Program-made: the position numbers and the translations under genes
Part shown: positions 38,201 to 51,288 of the stretch, one piece after another
How the letters are laid out: the number at the start of each line of letters is the position of its first letter
Position numbering within the stretch: position 1 is the stretch's first letter
The notes under the pieces: generated by a model
The model's input: only the letters and a program-made list of their open reading frames with translations
The model's database searches: none
Told to the model about the DNA's origin: nothing
NCBI GenBank assembly: GCA_013400115.1
Contig: VXBP01010356.1
Span: forward strand, 62,669 to 126,668
Direction: 5' to 3'
DNA from: Rhinopomastus cyanomelas
Lineage: Eukaryota; Chordata; Aves; Bucerotiformes; Rhinopomastidae
DNA: 64,000 nt

Positions 38201-41200
38201 TGCTGAGGTGGAGCTGCCTGTGGGGCAGCCGTTCCAGTCAGTGAGGAAATGCAGCCCATCTCTGAGGTGACATATATGGGTTAGCTCTTCAACCAAACTG
38301 TTTAGGACTAGTGGCAAGTAAGTTTGCATCGAGTAGAAGTGAACAAAGAAAATTAGAACTGCTCAGATAGCAGTTAGACTCTTCCTGTTGCAGAAACTTT
38401 CCTAGAAATAATTGACTAAAGCTTCAGTCTTGAGTCTTCTCTAAAATGCCATTCTTCTTCTCCCCTTTCAGCTCAATTCCAAATAGGAGAGTGGGTGGTG
38501 AAGTGACCGTATGGTCTGGGGAGAAGCTGGTTCTCTCTGAGGACCAGCAGCACCATTTTTCATGGAGTCCAAGTTTTGTTGAGCCTCCAGTTGTGCTGAT
38601 CCAGCCAGATGGCCTGCCCTGTGAGGTCTGGTGGGATCACAGGCAGAGACAGTGAGAGGAACAAGTGGATTGAGTATTACAGTTTCCACAAAACAAATCT
38701 CACAACCACAGATAATTGAATACATCTTCTCGTGCTTATTCCAGTTTTGTGAGCTCGAGAGACACACTTTAAAGTGCTTCATTTTACCCCCAATTAACTT
38801 TAATGCATCTTGTCTTGAGCTCTTGAGAATGGAAACCCTGCCAGCCTGGTTGTCTTTAAGTCGTTCTTTAAAAAAGGCAAAAATGTGAGGTTCACACTGA
38901 TTGCACCAGATTCTTTACAATAAGAGTATTCGAGTGAACTATTAAATTTTCACCTCTATGGAAATAAGGCTCTGTGTGCAAAGTGGAGAGCCTGACAAGT
39001 GATTATTACTTTCTGAGCAATGTAATGGCCTTGAAGTACCATAGGAAAAAACCCTATCACTTTAACTCCTTCACTTGGTAGGGTCTAATGAGTAATATTA
39101 AATGCTTCTACCAGAAATTCAGCATTTTGCAGAGAAGCCACTGTCATCCCATTTTGCATTAAGACTAGGATGTGTTAGGTATAACTGCAGTTCTGGTTTG
39201 CCACAAAGGCATAAAGTTTGCTTTGGAATGACCAGAGTGGAAGGAAATGTTACATTCTGTAGGACTGAACATGGCCTAAATGATGCCGTTTTGCATAGGG
39301 ACTGCATTTTGTATAAATTAATTGCTTGCATACTTATTCCCCCTGCTCTTTAAAACATGAAGATGCCAATTTAGCCAGACCTCTGACTACTACAGCAGGC
39401 TTCTGTAGGGAAGTAAGGATGAGATATAAAAGTAGGAAAGATTCTAAAGGAAAAACAAGAAACAAGATGCTGCGCCTGCAGAACTTCTCAAGAAAGCAGC
39501 TCAAGTAGACAAAAACCTGTTGGATTTTTCCAACACCTGGACATACAAGCAAAGTCAACTAAACTGTAGTGCAGCTGGGACTAAAAGTGCAGTAAAAATG
39601 AGAGATGGAGCATAAGTGGAAACTGGAAAATCATTCAGCAAGTTATGGAAGTCCCTCTTGTCTTCTTTGACTGAAGTCCTTGCCAGCAAACTTGCGAGCA
39701 AAAAGTTATTCTTTCTTTGTTGCTCTATTTAATTTGGCAATAAAGCCTCCTGTATAACAAGAACACTTATTATTACTGCCTGACCACCTCAAATTGCAGT
39801 GCAACAAAAGAACACCTAATAGCCAACGCGTTATCCCCATGGAAGGAAATGATCCATTAGCAAAATGCTATAAACTGGCAGGCAGGAGGGCAGCTAAGCA
39901 TTTTGACCCTATTAGCCTGGAGATAGGAAACCTAGTAATCCTAAATGTGATTGCCTCAGAGATAAGTTTAATTACTGAAAATGCTAGAAGTGCAGAAAGC
40001 CTGCAAAAATCCATCTTTCTTTAGGAGCAAAAGGAAGCAGTGTGGTAGTCTAGCAGCTAGAAAAGGGGACAAAGAGTGCCCTAATTTCTCCATGTCTTGC
40101 TTGTGCTAACGTGTAAAATACATCAGCTGTCTCCAAGGGGTTATGTGATGCTCTCTTGAATAAGTCTTTCTACTTCAACCTTTGTTTCCTTTTCGTGCTT
40201 TTCTCTAGCATCTGGTACGACCTTCAGCTCTGAAGTTGTGCATCCATGGAAATGTGTTAGAAGGATCTGGAAAACCTGTGGTCAGAGCCAGTACAGAGAA
40301 ATTAATTTCATGAGCCTAAGAGCTCTGTAGTGCTCTTTTTTGTGGCTACCACAGGAAGCTGTGGAAGTTAGGTTGTGTGAGGTGGGAAAACTCTTGGAAA
40401 CTGACAGGCTGTTCTATAGACAGTTTTAATACCAAACATAGTGACTATGAATTCAGACAAGCAGCCAAGAGCCATGCATGTCGGAAGGGCTGCTCTGTCA
40501 GAAGCTCTTCTATACTTTTGTCAACTGCCTACTTTTAGCCTGTGGTTGCTTAAATGTCTGTGTAGCAGTTAGTTATCTCAGTGATCATAAAATCACCATG
40601 TATTTGAATTCAAGACTAACCTGAAGAGATGTTTCATGCTAAGAGTATGGCCATGGACAGGAGTAGAGGGAAATGACTGGCATCAAGTGGAACTGAATGT
40701 GATGACTCCTGCCTTTTGTCAGCTTTCTTGGGAATAAAATAAAGAACATTCAGGGTTCAGCAGCATCAGATAACGTCCTGTTAAAGGCCATTTGTACAAA
40801 AATGTACTTTGTGAAGTAATCTCTTTTCTGGAAGAGTTTGGTCTGCTCAGAATGGGTCACCTGTGTTTGGTTGCTAGTATGAAGAGAGATGATTATTATT
40901 CTTCTGAAACTACCTGTTGTGTGGCATACTGAGATTCCTCCATAGGGATTTTTGTATCTATTGCAATAGGTCACAGCTGACCCAGGGAAACAACTGCAGA
41001 AGTTCTACAGGTGTGTCTTAGTAGCCCTGTTAGTTTAATTAAAGTGCTTCCAGCTAACCCACATGAAATAAAGGAAGAACTGTATCCGTAGCTGGGGAGC
41101 TGAGGCAATCTGAGCCAGTAAAGGGCAATCTTCCCTCCCTGGGGGAAGAAGGCGGGTGAGAAAACATTGTGATCCTGGAAGTCTTATCTGCATTGTCAGG

Positions 41201-44200
41201 GTAAAACCAGCTCTTCTGCTTAGCTGAAAGCCAGTGAGAACCTTGCAATTATCTGAAATGTGGTCAGACTGGCAGGAAAAGCCAAACTTCAAGGTCGAAT
41301 TCCACGTGTCATCTGACCCAAATGATCTACAAAGCAGTCTCTCAATGACTGAGGAGAGATAAGTGTTCTGGAACGTCTAGCTAGCAGAGTATATCAATCA
41401 TGTGGGAAAAATCCTCACTCTGCTGGTTGAAACAGCAACAGATTGGCAGAGGGTACAGTTTCTGTTCTCATGGCAGGGAAACTAGTTAATGCCAGTCCCT
41501 TCCTAGTGATCCCTTGTTGATGAGCTGAAGGAAGAGCCATGCCCTTATGGCACTGTAAGAGATGGGCTGATGCACTAAGACTCCAAGAGGAGGCAACTGC
41601 CTCCTGTCAGTGGTGGAAGGCAGCAGCCCTCACCTTGCTGCCTTCTTCCCAGGCTTCAGTGTGCCATTGCACAGGGCTGGCTGCTTCAAAAAGCCTCCAG
41701 CAACTCTGAGGCACCAAAAGACCAGATGTGAGAGTTTTATATTAATGCACTGACACTAAATCTGGGGTCACTGGTGATATCTTGAAGTAACAAGCGCTTG
41801 TGTAAATATGTGTCCCCCGGCCGTCTGCTTCTGTTAGACAGTCCTGGGTACTTTATCACAAATTAATCATGCATTCTGACAGTAGCTAGAGTGGCATTTT
41901 CTGCTAAACTTATCCCTTTAATTAAATGTAGATGCTCCATCTTCAGGCTGACAGTCTCGGGAGACCTGTTTAATTTTTTAATTGGGGCCAATCGTTTGCC
42001 TGTTCATCGTACTTTTCCTTTCTGCATCTCCTCACACGTGTTCACAAAACTTACGGAGCAGAGCTACAGATATTGAACAGGACATGCTGGGCTGACAGCT
42101 AAGGTCACTTCAGTGAAGAACTGGAGAGCTCGTGTGCCTGAACTGAGAAGTCTGCTGCGTCTGTAAAATGCAGACTGACAGAAGTGTCCAAGGGACAACC
42201 TTTCTTTTCCATAGGAAACATGTAATTACTGCTTTGCATTCTGTGGAAGTGCTCACAAGTTTCTGCACTTGTCCGATCACAATACACTTTTCTGTCTAGT
42301 CCGCTTGAAATGCGTTTGAGAGATTTTTGTGGGGGATTTGGAGCATTAAAATGGCCTTTTGATCCTCTTAGAATTCCCAAATCAGGAGTGGGTGAGCTGA
42401 TCTCTTCTCGTGAGAGTCACGCTGTAGCTGCTCCTACTGTGCATAATCTCAAAAGGCTGGCTTGGAAATATTGTCTTGTTTAGTGACTATGATCTGAATC
42501 GAGTGGTTTATGCTACACATCACCTGAGGTCTGGTTTTCTGCAGAGCTGCCTTGCTCACTATCTGAGATGGATGCTGCTAGCATCCCTTTATGGAAGAGA
42601 GTGAAGGGTCTTTCTGGCATTTCAGCTCTCTGAAGACACAGTTCTCAGTAAACATCTTTTCTGGATGCTTCTGGTCAGTAAGGAAGAAAACCAGAGCTTT
42701 CTGCTCATTTTGTATCTGTTTCTACTGTGCAATTTGTGAGGTAACGGCTGTCAGTTGGCTGCTTCTGGAAATGAGGCCTGAAATAACATCCCACTGGCTC
42801 ACTTGGCTTAGGTCAGTTTGTGTGGTTAACTCACATCACTGTCCCTTGCCCCCAATTCACATGGCTCATGTCTTAACTTCACATTGCTGGTTTCTTTGCC
42901 CGTTATCAGACTTGATGTAAGATGTATGATCTAAGAGTTTTTTTGGAATCCTTCCTGATTGCCTCATTGGTGGCAGCCTGCCAGCTGCAGTCCCATTCTA
43001 TGTGGCATCATATCTGGTTCACCTTGCCTGATGTAAGGGTGCCCTGGTTTGTCCCACAGGCACCTTAGTATGATGCCACTGGCACAAGGATGGTGCTAAG
43101 ATTGAGGAGTATCTCTCTTTAATTGTCATAAGTAGTCAGGAACTGCAGGAAGAGCTGTATTTTACAGACTTCTATGTAGACATCACAGTTCTGTCAGAGC
43201 ACTTTGCTTTGCCTAGGCTGAACTCACTGGTACTGCAGGATTTCACCCAAGTCTGGGCCTGAGGTCATGTCCAGAAGGTGCACCTCAGACCCATTCAGTG
43301 TGTATCTTATGTTAGAAGCATGGGAAATCTTGCAGTGACAGTCTGAGGACAGCTCTAGGAAAGGCTGTTGAAAAGGAGACAGATTGAGCTGCCATGAGGG
43401 AGGGACTTTCAGGCACTTTAGTGTTAGATGAAAATTGGAAAGTGGGGGGTAAGGACTCTCCTGGGAGTCTTTCTCAACTTTGGTAAAGATTCTGCTGCTT
43501 AAGTACAGCAAGTCTGATAATGGGCAAAGGATTTGTCCCTTGTTGCTCCTCTCTTCTCTCCATGGTCTTTTAAATGGCACCTTTGGGAGCAAAGGATCGG
43601 TGCCAGCACAGTGACGTGGTGCTTGGAGATGTGGCTTCCCCAGCTGTGCTGAGGCTCTGTGTGCACCTCGAGTGAGCAGACTCTGCCTTCAGTGCCTTAC
43701 CGTGTTCAAAAGCTCTTATCCATATCTAGCTTTTCTCTCTTTTGCCCTTTAAAGAATGTTTTAAAGCAAGGATATTTGCATTTGTTTTAATGTCCTTCCA
43801 TCCAGAACAAAGCTTGGTGTGGGAGAGACTTGGCTTCTTTCATAGCAAGAACATTAACAAAGACCAGAGTTGGACACTAATGTTCTCTTTGGTTTATTTC
43901 TGTATTGTTTTTCTTGTTTCTTTGAGTTTTATCATCCTGTATGCAGCACAGATCGAACCTGATGGGGGTAGAGAGGTGATAGAGAAGAAACTGGTTCTTC
44001 CTACTTGACAAAACAAGGCTGAGAGCACTGTGGTCAATATCTGAATTTGGAGAGTCAAGAACAGGAATGGAGTCTAAGTGTTAGCAAGTGTTGGTGAAAC
44101 ACAGAACCTGTTAAATACTGATAACTTGCTGATGACCACATCCACATGCTGTGCTGTCTGTCAGAACACTGACAAGTCTCTGAAGCAAGGAAAACTGCAG

Positions 44201-46282
44201 TAGCTTTGGCTTTCCATGCTCCTTAGGCATGACTGGCTGGGTATTGCTCATAGACCTGTTTCTCCAGGGCTGCTCTTTGTGCTGGTGTAGGCACAATGCA
44301 GTGATCAAGAGGACTCTTGCACTGTCTCTGGATTTTTCTACCCTGATTCATACCACTGAACCAGTGCACAACACTGTGTGAAGAGTGTAAGGAGCAGCTT
44401 CTAAGTCTGGCAGATATGGCAGGATTTGATGTGGAGGCTCATATTAAAAATGCTTTCTTTAGAAATATTTTCCCTTTTTCCCCTCTCTTCTGGGATTTGC
44501 CCAGAAATGGCTGTTGTCTGATAGCCTGATAGCATTTGTGAATGAGTTGGTCATAGTCCAATCCTTAATAGCCATCTGTATTTCCCTGTGTCAGACCACG
44601 ATCCAACTCGGCTGGTCTGATTTGCACAGCCCTAGAGGGGCCGCTGGCTAAACAGCACAGTGTGTAGACCTGTAGCCTCCAGCTCTGGGCTGGGTCCATC
44701 ATGCCAAGAGGTAAAGAGATGCTTTCTTTAGCCTCTGATGGAACTGTTTGGTCAGAGTCTGTTTCTGACTCTAAACATTTTGGGGCAGGTTTTGATTTCC
44801 TTAACTCTCTTTTCATAGCAACTTAATTTACCTGGAGTCACACCAGTGAAAATAACTAAAGAGCAAAGGATTATTTGATATGAGGGTGGAAGTACTGGGC
44901 CCTTGATTGAAGCACTAAAAATAGCAAAATAGAGTTTCAAAGGAGATGTAATTACTTCTTTTATCTGCCCAGCTCTTATCACTTGTAGAAGGTACTGGAT
45001 GTTTCTTGGTGTGTTTTCAGACCTGTGTCTTGATTGCATATTGCAGAGTCTTTTATGCGGCTCCTGAACATCGCAGCAATCTCTGCTTAAACAAACGTAA
45101 CAATGGCAGTCGGGTACCGGCTGCATTTGCTATTTCTGTCCTGTCAACTCATCCTTTCAGAGAGACACAATTTGAAATCAGTTTCTTCCATATTTATTCT
45201 CCATCAGTGAACTCCCAGATCAGATTTGCTTGGGTTTAAAGTCAAAACAAGGTCTCTGTACCTGCCAGCACTGAATGCTCAGCCTGGCATCTAAATCTCA
45301 AGCTGTGTTCTATCCTGTCGTGCGTGTTACCGTGTCAGCAGCCACAGTGCTGGAACCAGCCCTTTGCTGGCAGTTTTGATGGAGATGCAGGAGGTGGAAA
45401 CATTTTTGTTTGCTGGTCTACACAAATGTGGTTTTTATTGGGAAGCTAAAGACGTGTTAAGCCAAAACGCATTCTCGTCTGCAATGGACTAACTGATGTT
45501 TTCGGGGCCACTCCAAGATTGCGCAGGTGCTGTAGAACCTACAGGTGGTGGTAGGCTTAGAACAGATTCTGAAGGCAGCAATTGTTGGTACTGCAGCATC
45601 TTTTAACTGATGTTACCCTTCTGCTTAAAAGCAAACGAGGAAATACCTCCCTCAGTTTATAGTCTTTACTGTTTGGTGATGGAGCCCATTAAAGAGACAA
45701 ATGGGTTTACGGGAGCTGGCACTGCTGTCCAATGTGCCACCACTGATATCTAAATGACAGCTTGACAACGTCCTGCGCATTTTCTCAGCAAGGCTTTTCA
45801 TAATTGTTTGAGGGTTTTTGCCTTTTTCCTTAGTGTGATGTCCTTATACTGCAGCTCATGGGACTTCACACTAAATATTTCATGCTGGGAAGCAGAAGTA
45901 ATACTTGTTTTAGTGGTGGTTTTGATTAGGAATTCTACTGATCCCTGTCCTTAGCAAAAAGCATCTATGGAATTAACAAGTAAAAAGTGCTTGAAAACTT
46001 TGAGGAAAAGTTAAGACAGTGAGCATTCTTACAGCTTCTGATTGCTCTGTCTCTTAGCTTGAACAGAGACACAAATTAATATTCTATTAAGAAAGAAAAT
46101 GTTTCTTTCTTCTTGAAGACTCCAGTTTGGGCTTGAATGACCTGCTGTGAGCTGGGAAGCTCAGAATATCAGGAGGAATATCCTGTGCTTTTGTTATTGA
46201 GGAATGTTCTAGGATCTCCGTTATAGTTTTCTGGAGGTATTTTTAACTCTCCAATCTGTGGTATTTTGGATCTAGTTAGAAG
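26630..46282. other. 19.6 kb without recognisable CR1 or gene
   Basis: I found no CR1, other transposon, RNA gene or convincing coding exon in this stretch. Open frames reach 181 codons (35462-36007 minus) but resemble no family I know. It holds the (CTAA)n microsatellite at 35205-35259, an octamer motif ATTTGCAT at 34755, an AT-rich conserved-looking block at 41880-42010, and two hydrophobic open frames preceded by acceptor-like tracts (36771 and 43755) discussed as candidates only. Confidence 0.5.
35205..35259. repeat. (CTAA)n microsatellite
   Basis: About ten uninterrupted CTAA units (35205-35246), an interruption CTC, then two more units to 35259. A tetranucleotide microsatellite, likely to vary in length between individuals. 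Confidence 0.97.
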
Positions 46283-47037
46283 ACCTTTGACTTGCATCTG
46301 GCCAAGAACAACCCCAGGTACCAGTGTAGGTTGGGGACTGACCTGTTGAAGAGCAGTACAGGAGAAAGGGACCTGGGGTCCCCTGTGGACAGCAGGATGG
46401 CCATGAGCGGGGAATGGGCCCTTGTGGCCAAGAAGGGCCAACAGCATTTTGGGGTGGATCAGAAAGGGGGTAATTAGCAGATCAAGAAAGGTTCTCCTCC
46501 CCCTGTATTCTGCCCTGGTGAGACCACATCTGGAGTATTGTGTTCACTTCTAGGCCTCTTAGCTCAAAAGGGGCACAGAACTCCTGGAGAGAGTCTAGCA
46601 TAGAGCAACAAGGATGAGGAAGGGAGTAGAACACCTCCCTTATGAGGAAAGGCAAAGGGAGCTGGGGTCTCCTGAGCTTGGAAAAAAGGAGTCTGAGGGG
46701 TGACTTCATTAATTTTGATAAATATGTGAGGGGTGGGTATTGAGAGGATAAAGCCAGGCTCTGCTTAGTGTCATCCAATGATAGGACAAGGGACAACAGG
46801 TATTAGCTGGAACACAGGAGGTTCCACATCAGTATGAGAAGGAACTTCTTCATGGTGACAGAGCACTGGAACAGGCTGCCCGGGGGGATTGTGGAGTCTC
46901 CTTCTCTGGAGATGTTTAAACCCCGCCTGGATATGTTCCTGTGTGACTTGGTTTAGGTGATCCTGCTGTGTCAGGGGGATTGGACTAGATGATCTTTTGA
47001 GATCCCTTCCAATCCCTAAAGTTCTGTGATTTTGTGA
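46283..47037 (+). mobile_element. CR1 element, 5'-truncated
   Basis: About 0.75 kb. It begins just after the reverse-transcriptase region (TGCATCTGGCCAAGAACAAC), continues through the ORF2 C-terminal part and ends with CCCTTCCAATCCCTAAAGTT then CTGTGATTTTGTGA. It is the same subfamily and has nearly the same truncation zone as the copy at 105-936. Minus-strand frames at 46169-46447 and 46482-47103 are shadows. Confidence 0.95.
46292..46477 (+). pseudogene. CR1 ORF2 fragment after the RT domain
   Basis: A 61-codon sense frame reading MHLAKNNPRYQCRLGTDLL, then ERDLGSPVDSRMAMS. This matches the CR1 ORF2 segment that normally reads LHLGKNNPRYQYRLG and continues into the MAKKANGILG-type block. 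Here a frame change after ALVAKKG turns the next block into HFGVDQKGGN and a stop. A short decayed remnant with no domain function. Confidence 0.85.
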
Positions 47038-50000
47038 CACAGGCAGAATGACAGCTAAAAAGTCAAGTCTGTTTTTTGAAAATATAACAATTGTAAAATT
47101 CAACGTAGTTCCTGCCTATTCTTACAAGTGGACTAGCTGGGTCATTACCGTTTTTATTACTATTTATTTTTATTCCTAAGGTTAAATGAAGCCATGCTTA
47201 TTTACATCAAAGAGAAAATGTTTCTCCCATTCCTTTCTCTGGGGCTAGACCTGCAGTATGCAACCTGTGGGAGGCCAGCTGCCTGTGCAGAAATGTCTTT
47301 CTCTTAATGAATGGGTTCACTTGCTGTTAATACTGTTGATTGGTTTCCTGACAAAATATTGCAGTGCAAAACACAGCTGCCTTGTCTTCCATCCTAGAGC
47401 TGCTTATCAGCCCTGACATTACAAGCTACTTCATTGTACATTTTCAGAGGATTGTGAAGCTTCCTAAAGCAAGTGGCAAAAGGTGGGGTTTTTTGTTTCT
47501 TCAAGTCTGTGAGTGCTCACGTCTTGACAAGGTGAAGCCCTGTGTAGTGTAGTTGTTGGCATATTTCCCTGCCCTTCTGAAAGTCTGTTTTGATTTTGTT
47601 GGTTTTCTGCTTTGTACCTTCAAGCAACAATTCAACTTTAACAATGCATGTGGAAAACTCTGCACAGAGCTACTTTTATGTGATGGCTGGCTCGGAAACA
47701 ACTCTTTTCTGTGACTTACGTCCCTGCTTCCAGCTGCCAAGTGAGACATGTCGTGCTAACTCCGCTGGATAGCGGTTATACAAATTGTACTTGTGTGGGC
47801 AGCACCTGTCAAGTCTTCAACTTAAGCACTCAACTCGGAGTCCTTAAGACTTTGTTTCCATGATTTGTTTTTATTCCTCCCCTCTGTAGCATGTCATCGT
47901 AACTTCTGGAGCCACTGATTGCTATCAGCTAACCAAATCTGACAGAAGGATGGTAGTCTCAAAGATGGGTTTCTAAACTCTTTGTGGAAGGCATTTCTCT
48001 CAGTCTCCTCTGCCCATATTGCTTATGGCAGCATGACATGGACTTAGCTGTTCTTAGACAAGAGAAAATGAACGCAGGAGAGCTCTCAGGAAGGCCTGGC
48101 TATAGGATGGAATTCAGATGAAGGTTATATCATCTTGGTTTCTGGCTTTGGTCAGTGAGATGAGTCTGCTGGGAAGAATTCTTTGTACTATGCTTGTAGA
48201 GGTCCTTACCTGACCTGCAGGATGCTGGGTTGAGCAGGGTACATACTTTGCTCTGCAGATTTAAGTTGAGCTGCTGATTTCTTCCCATGTTGATGTACCT
48301 GCCCAGACCTTTCACAGGCTTTTAATTTCTCTCTTCTCAAAGTACTTCAGTTTTTGTACAGGTCTTGTTAGGAGCAGCAGACAGAGGCTGACAGACTTGG
48401 AGAGTGGATTCAGCTCCCACACAAGTCCTACCTCAAACCATAAATTATTTACATCTGCAGAACTGGGCTTGGAGATGTGAGGTCAACACACTCTTTTTAG
48501 CATGAGCTTCCCAGCCTCTAAAGCTGTTGCCTGTACCTTAAGGGCATGTGGCTTGGAGCAAGGACTGATGAGCCAAAACAGTTAAGTGATGCACAGGGCT
48601 GGGCGAGAGGAAAACAGGAGGCTATCCCAAATCCCTAAAGTTTGTATTCTGTCTTGGTTCTCAACAGTTTGACTGTCTTTTGCTTTACATTTATACTTTA
48701 AAGTTCTGAAATGTGTTGGTCGGGGAAATGGTGCTGTTTTGCCTTTGGAGATATAATTGAACTCTTCTGTAATCCTCAGCTGTTATGTCACAATGATGAT
48801 AACAGCAAATCTGGATGAAGCTGTAGTTTGATGCCAGGGTGAGAAGTGTTTGTCATGTCTTCTCAAGGAGTTTGGGAATCGCTGTCCTACATCATCCCTC
48901 CTGATTATGAAAGCTATTACTCTCTTCTTGTCAAAATAAGCTTGTTCCTTTCTCCCTGTCAACTCAATCTCTGTCTTCTCTGTGCTGAGCTGTAGCCAGA
49001 TCGGTATCCTCCAAAACCTTCAATTTTTACACATGCTACAAAATCTGTAGTGTCTGCTCTGTTTGGATGTAATAAGAGAGACCTCATGCGATGGCTCACC
49101 TGCCTGTGGCTGATACCACTGTGTGGATTACCTTGCCGTCTCTGCGTGCTCCCATGATTTATTGGGTGCTCTGAGATTAAATCCAGTTTCACATCATAAA
49201 ATGACTCTGAAATACAGATACAAACCGAAGCCCAAACAGATGCAGAGTTGATTATATTTTTTCACTTGTTCAAGCAGATGAAATTGAAGCTTCCCTAATG
49301 ATGTTTGGCTGGGGTTTGGGTGAGCTGGAGGTGGCAGGGTGCCCAAAATATTGTGACTGATCTAGGATGACCTGGGAACCTCCACATCTAAGAGGGGGGA
49401 GCAAGGACTTGGCAGGTATCATGCCCCACCTCTTGGGTTTAGGAATTCTTTCTTTCTTTAGCAGAAATGCCCAGTCAGGCCCAGCATGCCGCAAAACAAA
49501 TCTGCTGCAGATGACACTGGCACACTTATTTCTTACCAGATCCTGCTTAAATGGCAGCGTGAGTCTAGATATCATCTGCTCTGTGCACTCTTGGTTCTGA
49601 GCTTGTGCAGACGGGCAATTTGCATGGCTGTCATTTCCAGAAGGATTGTCAGCCTCAGACCAGATATTCATCCTTCCTCCACTGAGACCCAGTTGGGCTC
49701 TTTGCTTCTTGTTCCTTGCTCTTGAAACAAATTTCCTATAGACATTATCATCAAGATTGAAATGATGCAGTCTCCCTTCAAGTGACATACAGCTGGCTAA
49801 TATCAGTGCAACTAATTGTGCTGAACCCTTCCCATGGCAGCTGCTACTGTTCTTGCCACCAGTCCTTCCTAATGCTCTTTTTTCAGGCCTTGGCAAACTT
49901 AGGCGTAGGATGAAGGCACATCGAACCCTTCCATGACTCACTGTCTCCCAGCTACAGGAGGATTTAATGAAGGCTCAGTGTGGAGGACTGTGTCTTACAG

Positions 50001-50865
50001 GACACTGCTAAATTAGTGTGGAGGCTTTCAAGAGCATCTGTGCTCACAGGACTGAGGATCGTGCTGGTCCTGATGAAGCTGATTGGTGCGGTGTTATGTG
50101 ACAACAACTGGACACTTGTATGACCATGTGGTTGCAGGCTTTGAGGATGAGAATAAGGTCTGTTTTATATCGTGACATACAAAAAGATGTTCCTACCTGT
50201 ATATCTTAGGGCTTTTTTGAATATCCCAGCACCATGACACCATCTCCAGTTTGTTTTGGTTACTTTTTCTGTGTTTAATTTGCCTCTGCACATTTTAATT
50301 CTTCTTGCAGTAATCATGTGCTGGGACAAGTCTGAGAACTTGAGCTGCAAAAACAAGTACAAGGTGTTATAGAGTAAATTGGTTTCTGCCCATCCTGTTC
50401 CCTCCCCTCTATGCACGTGCTGTGATTCTAAAATATACAGGTAATTTGGGACAGAAATTTTTCTCTTCCAACTTTTCTTTCTCTGACTGCATGGGGCACA
50501 TAATCCCTGCAGTAGGATTGTTGTAGCTTATGGTGATGTCTCTGAAGAGTTATTGTTCCTGGGATGCAGTTTTTGAATTTAATCCATTTTTACAGGCAGC
50601 AAGGATCTCACCCATTGCTTTTGTGCCTCCTTTTCTGTAATATGAGTCAAATGACGCAACTAATTATAAGGAAATGAAACATTGCTTGGTATTTATTAGG
50701 TCCTGACAGTGTGGTCTGTGCCTCATGAAACAGGAAATCACAGTCCCTGCTTCAGTGCTTTCATGAGCAGAGCAGGGCAGTGAATATTACATCCAAGCAA
50801 GCACTGTCTGGGATGAATAGATCACCAAGCCTGGGTCTTAAAGAAGTGCACAGCCTTTTTTTACA
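47038..50865. other. Unique sequence with one long unassigned open frame
   Basis: No repeat family recognised. It contains the longest open frame in the window (49270-49941 minus, 223 codons). That frame has no motif I can name and is listed as a candidate, not as a gene. Confidence 0.5.
49270..49941 (-). other. Unassigned 223-codon open frame, probably not a gene
   Basis: This is the longest open frame in the window and the only one over 200 codons. The product would be basic and rich in Ser, Arg, Lys and Leu. I see no signal peptide, membrane segment, zinc-ligand pattern or repeated motif, and I recognise no family. No CR1 overlaps it. Two shorter plus-strand frames overlap it (49367-49600 and 49486-49725). 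I saw no TATA box or AATAAA in a fitting place and no clear splice sites at its borders. A chance frame is the simplest reading, since one of this size is uncommon but not impossible in 64 kb read in six frames. A single-exon lineage-specific gene or a decayed retrocopy cannot be excluded without a search. Confidence 0.2.
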
Positions 50866-51288
50866 ATCTGGTGAGGGGCCTGGAGAACAAACCATGTGAG
50901 GAGCAGCTGTGGGAGCTCAGGCTATTTAGTCTGAAGAGGAGAAGTCTGAGGGGAGACCTTGTCACTGTCTATAGCTACCTGAAAGGAACCTGTAGAGAGA
51001 GGGTGATGTTCTCTTCTCTCAAGTAACGAGTGATAGGATGAGGAAATGGCCTCATGTTGTGCCAGGGGAAGTTTAGATTAGACATTAGGAAAAACATCAA
51101 AAAGGTCATCAGGCCTTCAAACAGGTTGCCCAGGACAGCGATAGAGTCACCATCCCTGGGCATGTTCAATGGCCATGCAGATACGGGGCTTAGGGACATG
51201 GTTTAGCCTGGTTTGCTATGTTGGTTCTACATTTAGACTCAGTGATACTAACGGCCTTTTCCAACCTCAACAATTTCTGTGAATCTGT
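50866..51288 (+). mobile_element. CR1 3' portion
   Basis: About 0.42 kb. GGTGAGGGGCCTGGAGAACA opens it, then GAGGAGCAGCTGTGGGAGCT, TCTGAGGGGAGACCTTGTCA and AGGTTGCCCAGGACAGCG, with the tail GGCCTTTTCCAACCTCAACA ending near TTTCTGTGAATCTGTCTG. The ORF2 frame is broken. The minus-strand frame at 50975-51199 is a shadow. Confidence 0.92.

Noticed and set aside
46169..47103. Minus-strand frames of 92, 104 and 110 codons
   Set aside because: Antisense shadows of the plus-strand CR1 at 46283-47037.
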